DNA from: JBBSJZ01 sp041739875 | Lineage (GTDB): Bacteria > Planctomycetota > Planctomycetia > Pirellulales > Pirellulaceae | Reading direction: 5' to 3' | DNA: 64,000 nucleotides | Assembly: GCA_041739875.1 (NCBI GenBank) | Contig: JBGSNA010000233.1 | Coordinates: 1-64,000 of the forward strand | In this document: piece by piece, positions 32,013-40,050 of the stretch | Layout of the letters: each line of letters begins with the position of its first letter | Position numbering within the stretch: the stretch's first letter is position 1 | Position numbers and translations under genes: made by a program | The notes under the pieces: model-generated | Seen by the model: only the letters and a program-made list of their open reading frames with translations | The model's database searches: none | Told to the model about the DNA's origin: nothing

Positions 32013-33848
32013 ATGGAGCCAACGGAATCGATCGCCGTTCGCCGACCGCAGCGCTGGGACGCGCCGATGGATGTGCTCATGTCCGATTCGGATGTGGCAT
32101 GGTTGCGATCACGTGAACCGTTTGCGTCGATGGACAGCAAAACGTTTCCGAAAGTGACGCCACTCGAAGGCATTCTAAAAAACGATTGTCGACTGCATCG
32201 TTGTGAGCCGGGCGAAATCATTGTTCGAGAAGGCGACTATGGCAACAGCGCATTTCTTGTGATTGCTGGCAGTGTACGTCTTGTCGTCGAGTCACTTTCC
32301 GGCGAACAACTTGGACGTGCAGAGAAAAAGAAGATGTCTTGGGCTGATGCCCTGTCACGCTTTTTCCGCCGCTCGGATGTCAATGAGGCACGCGATCCCA
32401 ACGACGTCACCCTGAACTTCTCCGGGACGTCTACACCCATTCGCCAAGTCGACGATCGTGCGGCGATCTTCTTGCAAGATGCTGACGCCGTCCTACGCGA
32501 GCAAGAAACTGTACCACTTGGACCGGGTGAACTGTTCGGTGAAGTCGCGGCGATGTACCGCTCACCGCGAACTGCTACAGTCGTTGCCGAGACCGAAGCA
32601 ACACTGCTGGAAATTCGATGGCAGGGACTGAGAATCCTTCGTCGCGAGCCCGACTTCTGTAGCGCGCTGGATGATCACTACCGAACACAATGGTTGCCGA
32701 TTCACTTGCGCGAGTTGCCGCTGCTTCGCCACGTACCCGAATCGAATCTCAAACGCGTTGCCCAAGCGACAGAGCTCAAGTCGTTTGGTCGCTTGGAGTG
32801 GAACGCGGACTACAGACGAGCTCGCAAGTTGCCTGCGTCGGAACAGATCCTCGCCGAACCCTTGGTGGCTGAGGAAGGCGTGATGCCAACCGAACTGATC
32901 GTCATTCGAAGCGGTTTTGGTCGTGTTAGCCAACAGTATGGATCAGGCCATCGTACCGAAGCTTACCTGGGCAAAGGACATACGTTCGGGCTCGAAGAAC
33001 TTGTCTTCAACACGTATCGCAACCCATCGTTGCCTCCCAAGCCGCTGCAACACTCGCTTCGTGCGATCGGATTTCTAGATTGCTTGCGTATTCCGGCGGA
33101 GTCATTCGTGATTGACGTGTTGCCCTATGTACGTCGATCGGAGTTATCGCCACACCTTGCAAAGCTGATGAGCACCGCATCGGTGGACAACAAACAAAAG
33201 TCCGCCACGCAAAGCAAGGGCGTCGAAAGGCGTCAGGAATCTCGCGCTGCATCAAAAATCAAATCCAATCCGCGAGAGCTACAAGTTACGAGCGAGAACC
33301 AGTTCAAGTCGACGAGTCTGCTGGAGTTCATTGTCCAAAATCGATTGAACAATGGTCGTGAAGCGATGGTGATTGATTTGCATCGCTGTACGCGCTGTGA
33401 CGATTGTGTCAAAGCATGCGCGAGTGTCCATGATGGCAACCCAAGATTCGTTCGCCAAGGAACTGCACACGAGCGATTGCAGTTTGTGCAAGCGTGCATG
33501 CACTGTACCGATCCTGTTTGCATGATCGGATGCCCCACGGGTGCGATCGCCCGCGATGCCGAATCCGGAGTCGTTGCGATTCACGAACCGATCTGTGTCG
33601 GATGTGGTACATGCGCGTCCGCGTGCCCTTACGAAAACATCCGGATGACGAGCGTGTTTGATCGCGACGGCCGTCCGTTCCAAGATGCTGCTAGTGGAAA
33701 GCCTATTATGAAAGCGACGAAGTGCGATATGTGTGCTGGATCGCCAACGGGTCCAGCATGTCAATCCGCGTGCGCACACGACGCTCTTGTTCGGATTGAC
33801 CTGAGCGAATCCAAGCCACTTCGCGAGTGGCTGGAACGGAGGGAGTAG
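32013..33848 (+). CDS. Double cyclic-nucleotide-binding fold fused to four-cluster ferredoxin
   Basis: 611 residues from the ATG at 32013 (a TTG two codons earlier is possible). CNB fold 1 (about 45-210) has HRCEPGEIIVREGDYGNSAF, an insertion, and GPGELFGEVAAMYRSPRTATV (the phosphate-binding-cassette position, GE..A..RSPRTAT). CNB fold 2 (about 225-365) is more divergent (YLGKGHTFGLEELVF). After a Ser/Lys linker, the C-terminal ~150 residues form a DmsB/NrfC-like ferredoxin domain. Its Cys groups are CTRCDDCVKAC, CMHCTDPVCMIGC, CVGCGTCASAC and CDMCAGSPTGPACQSAC, enough for four [4Fe-4S] clusters. There is no Tat signal, so it should be cytoplasmic, relaying electrons under possible nucleotide control. 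It is followed after 2 bp by the membrane protein. Confidence 0.9.
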   Translation: MEPTESIAVRRPQRWDAPMDVLMSDSDVAWLRSREPFASMDSKTFPKVTPLEGILKNDCRLHRCEPGEIIVREGDYGNSAFLVIAGSVRLVVESLSGEQLGRAEKKKMSWADALSRFFRRSDVNEARDPNDVTLNFSGTSTPIRQVDDRAAIFLQDADAVLREQETVPLGPGELFGEVAAMYRSPRTATVVAETEATLLEIRWQGLRILRREPDFCSALDDHYRTQWLPIHLRELPLLRHVPESNLKRVAQATELKSFGRLEWNADYRRARKLPASEQILAEPLVAEEGVMPTELIVIRSGFGRVSQQYGSGHRTEAYLGKGHTFGLEELVFNTYRNPSLPPKPLQHSLRAIGFLDCLRIPAESFVIDVLPYVRRSELSPHLAKLMSTASVDNKQKSATQSKGVERRQESRAASKIKSNPRELQVTSENQFKSTSLLEFIVQNRLNNGREAMVIDLHRCTRCDDCVKACASVHDGNPRFVRQGTAHERLQFVQACMHCTDPVCMIGCPTGAIARDAESGVVAIHEPICVGCGTCASACPYENIRMTSVFDRDGRPFQDAASGKPIMKATKCDMCAGSPTGPACQSACAHDALVRIDLSESKPLREWLERRE

Positions 33849-33850
33849 CC

Positions 33851-34675
33851 ATGCAAAGACCCATTTCCTTCCGGCTTCGGCGCTTTCTGGCACTCACCCT
33901 CACGCTGCTTGCGATCCTAGCGGTGTGGGTGATTGCAACGCTTGTCGATGCCCGACTCGGCCGACCCGCGATTTTCACTGGCAGCACGGTTCTCGCTTCA
34001 CTGTTCGTGCTCGTTCTACTGGGTGTTCGACGACGGCTACCGTTTTGGCCACTCGGAAGTGCTAGCACGTGGACGCAAATCCATATTTATACCGGCGTCT
34101 TTGCCGGTGGTGTCTATGCAATGCACGTTCCGACGCTGGTCGCCGGCGGGCGACTGGAGCTTGTTTTGTCATTGCTCTTTGTGGCAGTCACTCTCAGCGG
34201 ATTCTATGGAGTATTCGTTTCCAGAACTCTTCCAAAGAAGCTGTCTTCGATCGAGAGCCAACCAAGATTTGATTTGGTGCCGTGGCATCGCCAACAAATC
34301 TTGATAGCGGCCCAGGGATTGCTCGACGGGATCCGAGAACAAACCGCCGATCGCGTCCTTGGCGTTTTTTACAACAGCAATCTGAAGGCGTTTTTTCAAG
34401 ATCGACCGTCGCTTGCGTTTGTCGTGGCACCTAATACGCTGCGGCGGAAGCGTTTGCTTTACGGGCTCCAACAACTCGACCGATACCTCGAAGACGAAGG
34501 GCGAGAAACTGTTGGGGCATTCGCAGCACTCGTTCGAAAACGTGACGAGCTCGATTACCAGTACGCGTTGCAACTCAGGTTACGACTGTGGCTCGTGGTT
34601 CATGGATTTCTATCGTTGCTTTTGATTGCCATGTCAGTCGCTCATGCATTCATCGCGCTGCGGTTTATGTCATGA
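33851..34675 (+). CDS. Four-helix membrane protein, candidate b-type cytochrome
   Basis: 274 residues from the ATG at 33851, 2 bp after the FeS gene stop. Hydrophobic segments are RFLALTLTLLAILAVWVIATLV, AIFTGSTVLASLFVLVLLGV, a third around THIYTGVFAGGVYAMHVPTLV (read TQIHIYTGVFAGG in sequence) to LVLSLLFVAVTLSGFYGVFV, and the C-terminal LWLVVHGFLSLLLIAMSVAHAF. (Each is shown only in part.) His residues sit inside predicted helices on both sides: IHIYTG and AMHVP in helix 3, and VVHGF and VAHAF in the last helix. These two His pairs are spaced 13-14 residues apart, the usual arrangement for bis-His haem b ligation. A soluble helical domain lies between helices 4 and 5. By position it would link the cytoplasmic FeS protein to the periplasmic decahaem cytochrome, as an NrfD/NapC substitute. 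Haem binding is inferred. Confidence 0.75.
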   Translation: MQRPISFRLRRFLALTLTLLAILAVWVIATLVDARLGRPAIFTGSTVLASLFVLVLLGVRRRLPFWPLGSASTWTQIHIYTGVFAGGVYAMHVPTLVAGGRLELVLSLLFVAVTLSGFYGVFVSRTLPKKLSSIESQPRFDLVPWHRQQILIAAQGLLDGIREQTADRVLGVFYNSNLKAFFQDRPSLAFVVAPNTLRRKRLLYGLQQLDRYLEDEGRETVGAFAALVRKRDELDYQYALQLRLRLWLVVHGFLSLLLIAMSVAHAFIALRFMS

Positions 34676-34703
34676 GTCTTGGTTCACGCTTGATTAAGTC
34701 TTC

Positions 34704-36830
34704 ATGATGCGTCGCACGGATCGCGAACTACCCCAACCGCCTGCGAAAGACCGGCCGAATCGGCCATGGTTGTGTGGACAATTAGGCAGTGCGAATGCGT
34801 GCGACCTTGGTCCTGATTCCCATGGTCATTGCCCACTTCGGCACGTGTGTAAACCAACCCGCACGTGGCAGGGAAAACGCCGTCCTTGGCTCGTCGCGAG
34901 CTTTGCCGTGGCGATTGTTTTGGTCGTCTTGGTTGTGGCCTATCCAGTGAATCCCGCTTGGATCAAACCCGGCGAATTGTCCACACCACATTCGCAAATC
35001 CTCTCAACGGCGATGGAGTCACAACGATGTGCGACTTGCCACCCATCGGCATCTGTGTCGACACTCAGTTGGTTCTTCTCCGCCAGCGAGGGCCACGACG
35101 GTATTGACCAAACGGAGCGATGTCTCAAGTGCCATCACTCACTCGCCCCGTCGTCACTTGCCCGTTCGGCACACAACGTCCCCGAAGCAACACGCAATCT
35201 CATCCGACTCGCATCCTCCGCGAGTGCCGACGTAGCATCAAGTTCTACTTCGGCGACGCCACATGGAGAACAAGACAACTTGGCATGTGGCGTTTGTCAC
35301 CAAGAACATCATGGTCCCGACGCCAACCTCATGTTGGTCTCCGACGCGCGATGCCAAACGTGTCACTCAACAACTTTCGATCGTTTCTCGACCGATCATC
35401 CGGGCTGGGACTCGTGGCCATACGGCAACGGCGGTGAGATTGGATTCAACCATTCGAAACACTTGAATCAGCATTTTCCGGTGTCGAAGGTTGATGGTGC
35501 TTCCGTGGAATTCCGGTGTGATGCGTGCCACTCGCAAAACGCTCGCAATGAAATCACTAGGACTGAATCGTACGCGTCGGCGTGTGCAGCATGCCATGAT
35601 GAATCACTCCGACTCGCAACCGGTGAAGGCATTGAACTCGTGTCGTTGCCGATGCTGCCGGCGGATCTCGCGAGACAAGAAAAGGATTGGCCGAGCCGTG
35701 CGACCGGCTTCCTCGATGGTGGACTGTCACCCCTTGCGGAGTTGTTGCTAAGGACAGATCCCAGCGTCGTGAGCGCGATTCAGGTATTTCCAACAAGAGA
35801 TTTTTCCCAAGCGGATGTGTCGAGCCCAGTTCATCGTGATGCAGCGACTGGGATTGCGCAAGCAACCAAATCATTGCTCCTGGACATTGCGTCAAACGGT
35901 CAAAGTGCGATTTCGCGACGTGCTCGTGACGCTGGGATTCACTCCGTCACCCTCGACGAGTTCCTGAGAAGCCTTCCGCCGCAACTTGTGTCCGACACAC
36001 TTGGCATTTGGTTTGCCGGCTCAAAAGCAAGTGAGCGCGTCGAAGGGTTTGATTTGCAAGAAGTCATCGAAAGTCCCTCCGACCAATTGCGAACAAGTAG
36101 CGATTCGCTCTTGTCGGATGATGCGCTGATAAGCGGGGATTTGCTGGACGGCGGCAATGATCTGCTCGCGGTGGATGCGCTAGCGAGTCAAAGTCATCCC
36201 GACATTGAGAAACAAAACGCGTTGGACGGACGATTCGACGCTTCGTCCATGATGCCTGCGGGTGGTTGGTATCGAGACGATGTGCGAATGGCGATTCGCT
36301 ATCGCGGTGTGTCGCATGCGGACGCGACGATTCGGGCGACCATTGAGATGGTTTCGCAAGTTCCAGAGAATGATCCTGTTCGTGAGCGCATTTTGGCGCT
36401 CCCCGCGATTAAATCGTGTGTTGAGTGCCACCCGTCGTCGATCTCTTCTCAACCAACATGGGTCTCCAAGCCAAGAGTGGGACGCACAGATTTGTTCACA
36501 AAGTTCTCGCACGGTCCACACCTCAATATTGCTGAGCTAGCAGACTGCAAGCAGTGTCACAAGGTTGCATCGGGTGAGGTTCCTGGCGGGCACTCAGGCA
36601 ACGATATACCGATCGCGAATCACAGCAGGATGAATAGTGGTCGGCTGGAAGTGCTTGCCGTGAGCCACTCGACTTCCACAGGAATTCCGCTTTTTGCTAA
36701 ATCAAACGAACCAGCGATAACGCTTCATCGAGATTTTGAACGGCTTGATAAAGAGTCGTGCGTTGGGTGCCACACCCCACATGCGTCCAATGATTCCTGC
36801 ACCACGTGTCACCGCTACCACATTCGCTAA
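34704..36830 (+). CDS. Membrane-anchored decahaem c-type cytochrome
   Basis: A 708-residue protein with a single N-terminal membrane anchor (about 63-81, LVASFAVAIVLVVLVVAY) and ten CXXCH motifs: CATCH (109), CLKCH (140), CGVCH (195), CQTCH (217), CDACH (272), CAACH (294), then after a ~270-residue haem-free Ser/Asp-rich insert CVECH, CKQCH, CVGCH and CTTCH near the C-terminus. Extra His residues near the motifs (CLKCHH, HQEHHG, CHRYH) could be sixth ligands. The cytoplasmic N-terminus has four Cys (24, 33, 43, 49) with an adjacent HVC, resembling a small metal site. It is 28 bp after the membrane protein. It probably receives electrons from that partner and passes them to a periplasmic or extracellular acceptor; the acceptor is unknown. 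Confidence 0.9.
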   Translation: MMRRTDRELPQPPAKDRPNRPWLCGQLGSANACDLGPDSHGHCPLRHVCKPTRTWQGKRRPWLVASFAVAIVLVVLVVAYPVNPAWIKPGELSTPHSQILSTAMESQRCATCHPSASVSTLSWFFSASEGHDGIDQTERCLKCHHSLAPSSLARSAHNVPEATRNLIRLASSASADVASSSTSATPHGEQDNLACGVCHQEHHGPDANLMLVSDARCQTCHSTTFDRFSTDHPGWDSWPYGNGGEIGFNHSKHLNQHFPVSKVDGASVEFRCDACHSQNARNEITRTESYASACAACHDESLRLATGEGIELVSLPMLPADLARQEKDWPSRATGFLDGGLSPLAELLLRTDPSVVSAIQVFPTRDFSQADVSSPVHRDAATGIAQATKSLLLDIASNGQSAISRRARDAGIHSVTLDEFLRSLPPQLVSDTLGIWFAGSKASERVEGFDLQEVIESPSDQLRTSSDSLLSDDALISGDLLDGGNDLLAVDALASQSHPDIEKQNALDGRFDASSMMPAGGWYRDDVRMAIRYRGVSHADATIRATIEMVSQVPENDPVRERILALPAIKSCVECHPSSISSQPTWVSKPRVGRTDLFTKFSHGPHLNIAELADCKQCHKVASGEVPGGHSGNDIPIANHSRMNSGRLEVLAVSHSTSTGIPLFAKSNEPAITLHRDFERLDKESCVGCHTPHASNDSCTTCHRYHIR

Positions 36831-36862
36831 AGCTTGAGACTCAGGTAGCTTGAGACTCAGGT
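36831..36862. repeat. 16-bp perfect tandem repeat directly after the decahaem stop codon
   Basis: agcttgagactcaggt occurs at 36831-36846 and 36847-36862, starting on the first base after the TAA stop at 36828-36830. The next gene on the other side is convergent and starts its 3' end at 36903. No intrinsic terminator hairpin is apparent. Confidence 0.85.
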
Positions 36863-36902
36863 AGCGTAGGAATCAACGGATGCGGTCAGCCATGACGGCG
36901 AT

Positions 36903-37898
36903 TTAGCGGTACTGTTCGTGACACGCGTCGCATGATTGCGTGATTGCCCCAACTGCCTCTCGTATCGTCGCCAAGTCGCCCCGCTCAATGGCGGATGCGA
37001 CATTTGACGCAGCCGCTGTCATCGAGTTACTTAGCTTTTGGTACTCCTCGGCATCCGCCTCATCCATCCCCTCTTGAATGAGTACTTGGCCGATCATGGC
37101 AATCAGCTCAGCTTGTCGTTTGATCGTATCGGTGTTCGCTTGGATGGAGGACTCGCTATTGCTAACTTCTTGCAATGCTTCGGTGAGGCCTTCGAGGTAT
37201 TCCATCATGGGTGAGCGGTCCACAATCATGGACCAATCCGATTGGGGTTCCGATTCGCGATTGGCCAATCCGCTGCCAGAGACTAAGTCTTCCAAATCAT
37301 TCTTTCTTAGTTTAGCTTCGTTATAAACCTGAGTTGAACCAGCTTTGCAATTGAAAGCGGATCGTGCGATCAAATCGCGGGCGGCACCGGCTTGGTCTTT
37401 CCAGCGAACGTCGCCGTTGTATTCGCTAATCACGGCAAAGAGTGTTGCGAGAATGGATAAATCCCGACGCGCGTCTTGAAATCCACCGCCATTGAAAGCC
37501 CCTGGCGTCGAGATCCCATTGTCGTAACGCAAGCGAACTCGCTTTATTTCGTCTTCAAGTGAAGCTGGTGTGACGAGCTTGGCCCAGCCACCCGATCCGT
37601 CAGCCTCAGCGCCGTTTGCACCACTGGTTGAAGCGCCGCTGGCGTTCATGGTTCCGCTTGTGTTTGAGGCGGTTGCCGTCGAAGACCCACGGATCGAGGA
37701 AAGGCTCGGCAAACTTCCCCGAAGTCCATCGCTGAGATTGTCAAAGAAAACCCCTCGCAACTTGCTCGATTCGAAGCTCGGAGCTGGCGCACGTTTCTCC
37801 GCAGCAACCACGGCTCCAAGGCCAGCAATCACCAATAACGAGAAAACGACCAAACCAACTCGAGCCCGCTGAACAAAAACTCTCATTTCGATTCTCAT
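36903..37898 (-). CDS. Cytochrome c'-like (class II) exported protein
   Basis: A 331-residue protein with an N-terminal signal/anchor (LVVFSLLVIAGLGAVVAA). A Ser/Gly/Thr low-complexity linker (about 60-105) precedes a helical domain from ~110 to the end. The only haem motif is at the very C-terminus, SCDACHEQYR, the class II cytochrome c arrangement (CXXCH near the C-terminus of a four-helix bundle). The N-terminal half of the helical region is longer than a typical cytochrome c' (~130 residues), so an additional helical pair is present. It faces the decahaem gene tail to tail with 72 bp between them. Participation in the same electron chain is possible, but it has its own promoter. Confidence 0.8.
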   Translation of the reverse strand: MRIEMRVFVQRARVGLVVFSLLVIAGLGAVVAAEKRAPAPSFESSKLRGVFFDNLSDGLRGSLPSLSSIRGSSTATASNTSGTMNASGASTSGANGAEADGSGGWAKLVTPASLEDEIKRVRLRYDNGISTPGAFNGGGFQDARRDLSILATLFAVISEYNGDVRWKDQAGAARDLIARSAFNCKAGSTQVYNEAKLRKNDLEDLVSGSGLANRESEPQSDWSMIVDRSPMMEYLEGLTEALQEVSNSESSIQANTDTIKRQAELIAMIGQVLIQEGMDEADAEEYQKLSNSMTAAASNVASAIERGDLATIREAVGAITQSCDACHEQYR

Positions 37899-38386
37899 TT
37901 CGCGACTCAGTCAAACTACCCGCTTCCAGTTACACCAGAATTCTACCAGCCAAACGCGTTAAACGAAGAAATTTCGGAACCCTTGAAGCACGTAAGTGTC
38001 CAATTGCTTCTACTATGGTTAGTTAACACGCGTTCAACGAGGCGTAAGGGGATTTAGAATGTCCCTCGTCAGGCTATTTTGCTTTCCCCCTGCGTGAGGA
38101 CTGGATTGAGATTAGGATTTATTGCAGCGATCGAATGATCGTGAGGTAAGTTTCGTGAACTAGGTTTACGGTTGAGGGCGAGGTTTACGGTTGAGGGCGA
38201 GGTTTAGCAAGGATGACTTCGTTTATGAGTTAAATGCTTGTCGTGTTTTGGCTTTTCGTCCATGAATTTTCCGATCTTGGCAGTCAGTAATTTTGGATCA
38301 ATGGGAAAATGGCACTACAAATGCGTTGCTGGCATTTCTGATGGCCGCAGCAGGTGGAGTTTGCGTAAGGATTTGACTTTTCAAGA
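37899..38386. other. Intergenic region, no gene seen
   Basis: A 488-bp divergent spacer between the cytochrome c'-like gene and the EgtD-like gene. Base composition is visibly AT-richer than the genes. It contains a 19-bp tandem duplication at 38162-38199 (separate entry). I see no tRNA, small RNA or convincing small ORF. Confidence 0.5.
38162..38206. repeat. 19-bp tandem repeat upstream of the EgtD-like gene
   Basis: aggtttacggttgagggcg occurs at 38162-38180 and 38181-38199, followed by a 7-bp partial copy (aggttta, 38200-38206). It lies ~180 bp upstream of the GTG at 38387. Confidence 0.85.
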
Positions 38387-39382
38387 GTGAGTAGGCGGTT
38401 GCAAGACAAGGCGACACAAGTGATACAGATAGGTATCGAAGATCCAATTGAAGCAGTTGCTGAGGAGGCTAGCGAGATAATCGATAGTCTTCGTCGGTTG
38501 CCTGCGTCGATTCCGAGCAAGTTCTTTTACGACCATCGCGGCACGGAACTGCTTGACGCAGTGAGCGAAAGTGATGGGTTCAGTCTGTCGCGAATTGAGA
38601 CAGGAATCTTAAATGAGAACTTGGAAGAGATCGCGAGCTGCATCGGCCCAAACGCCACGCTGGTAGAGCCAGGAATTCGCAACGAGGAAAAAACACGCAA
38701 ACTTTTGGCTGGACTGCACCGGGTCGAACAGTACATACCGATTGATGTGTTCCGTGATCGCTTGGAACGATTTGCAACGGACTTACGCAAGGACTTTCCG
38801 TCGATCCTAGTTACACCGGTTTGTGCTGATTACTCGAACCAGCTCCCATTGAGCGGCGACAATTTTTCTGAACGCCGCGTGTTCTTCTTTTCAGATAGCT
38901 TGCTTGGCAATTTTGAGCCTGCTCGTGCTGAACAAATGCTTCGTCAATTCCGATTTCGAGCTGGACTCAACAGTGGACTCTTGCTTGGGATCGATTTGCG
39001 CCGGCCAGCGGACATTTTGGTGAAGGGTTACGAAGATACGAACGGTTTTTGGGCACAGTTCCATCTGAATGCGCTTTGCAATTTGAACCAGCGGTTCCAA
39101 GGCAACATCGAAGTGAATGATTTCCAACATCGTGTTCGGTATGACTCGACACATGATCGCGTTGAAATGTCGTTGGAAGCAATCCGCCAGACCTCATTTT
39201 CGCTTGCTGGGGAGCAGTTCGATTTCGCGCAAGGTCACGAGATTGTTGCTCAATACTCGCACAAGTACGAATTGACTTCATTCGACAGCCGTCTGCGTCG
39301 CTGTGGATGGAGGCTACGCCAAAGTTGGACCGACGATGCCAAGACGTTCGCAGTCCTTTGGGCTGAAGCCTGGGCGATTTAG
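38387..39382 (+). CDS. EgtD-like SAM-dependent methyltransferase, divergent
   Basis: 331 residues from the GTG at 38387 (a second GTG at 38420 is possible). The fold of histidine N-alpha-methyltransferase is recognisable throughout: IPSKFFYDHRGTELLDAVSE, ETGILNENLEEI, YIPIDVFRDRL, CADYSNQLPL, LLGIDLRRPADIL, FHLNALCNLNQRF, FQHRVRYDSTHDRVEMSLEA and SHKYEL. However, the SAM motif normally reading ELGSGSSRKT is EPGIRNEEKT (about 94-103), PGSTIGN is SDSLLGN, and the I-x-T-E-x-S substrate motif is IVAQYS, with Gln for Glu. No egtB-like sulfoxide synthase is next to it. It may methylate a different substrate or have lost activity. Annotating it as egtD would be too strong. Confidence 0.75.
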   Translation: MSRRLQDKATQVIQIGIEDPIEAVAEEASEIIDSLRRLPASIPSKFFYDHRGTELLDAVSESDGFSLSRIETGILNENLEEIASCIGPNATLVEPGIRNEEKTRKLLAGLHRVEQYIPIDVFRDRLERFATDLRKDFPSILVTPVCADYSNQLPLSGDNFSERRVFFFSDSLLGNFEPARAEQMLRQFRFRAGLNSGLLLGIDLRRPADILVKGYEDTNGFWAQFHLNALCNLNQRFQGNIEVNDFQHRVRYDSTHDRVEMSLEAIRQTSFSLAGEQFDFAQGHEIVAQYSHKYELTSFDSRLRRCGWRLRQSWTDDAKTFAVLWAEAWAI

Positions 39383-39521
39383 TTTGGGCCATCTAGACGG
39401 AGCGATTCCACCTTGGGCACGATATACTCTTCTGCACGGTCCTGTTTGCCACTTCTTGGCGATGCTCGTCGCATGTCCGCCACTGATTTAGCACCACGGC
39501 GAAACTATTGGATACCACCAC

Positions 39522-39953
39522 ATGCTGACTCCTTTCCATCTGGCGTTCCAAGTCCGTGATATCGACGAAGCTCGCGAGTTTTACGGGGCGAAAATGGGAT
39601 TGCCCGAAGGACGCAGCGACACGATGTGGATTGACTTCAACATGTTCGGTCATCAAGTCGTGGCGCATCTGAACCCGAATCTCGGGCCGACTGGCAAAGT
39701 CCCGAATCACCGCAATCCAGTCGATGCGCATGCGGTTCCGGTTCCGCACTTTGGAGTCGTGCTGGAAGTCGATGTGTGGAAGCAATTGGCGGAGCGCGTG
39801 CGAACCTTTATCGATGCATTCATCATCGAACCCTACGTTCGATTCGAAGGACTGCCCGGCGAACAGTGCACGATGTTTTTCGAAGACCCGAGCGGCAATG
39901 CCTTGGAGTTCAAGGCGTTTGCCAATATCGAGACTGACTTATTCGCAACGTAG
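39522..39953 (+). CDS. VOC-family (glyoxalase-like) protein
   Basis: A 143-residue protein starting MLTPFHLAFQVRDIDEAREFYG, the classical vicinal-oxygen-chelate beta-alpha-beta-beta-beta start with His6 as a metal ligand candidate. The second half has PHFGVVLEVDVWKQLAERV and MFFEDPSGNALEFKAFANI, where His and Glu (ALEFK) complete the usual metal site. Substrate unknown; such small VOC proteins include dioxygenases and resistance or isomerase enzymes. It is a separate gene 139 bp after the EgtD-like gene on the same strand and ends convergently to the giant surface protein. Confidence 0.9.
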   Translation: MLTPFHLAFQVRDIDEAREFYGAKMGLPEGRSDTMWIDFNMFGHQVVAHLNPNLGPTGKVPNHRNPVDAHAVPVPHFGVVLEVDVWKQLAERVRTFIDAFIIEPYVRFEGLPGEQCTMFFEDPSGNALEFKAFANIETDLFAT

Positions 39954-39960
39954 TGCACCG

Positions 39961-39976
39961 TCAAACTTAAGTTTGA
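39961..39976. terminator. Palindrome between convergent genes (possible weak bidirectional terminator)
   Basis: TCAAACTTAAGTTTGA is a perfect 16-bp palindrome 8 bp after the VOC stop and ~75 bp from the stop of the convergent giant gene. As RNA it could form a 6-bp stem with a TTAA loop in either direction. There is no long T-run, so the terminator reading is tentative. Confidence 0.3.
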
Positions 39977-40050
39977 ATATTGACGATGTGCTCTCAACCC
40001 AAACACATCGCTGGGCACGGTTCGATTCGAATTGGTTTGCCCGACGCCTG

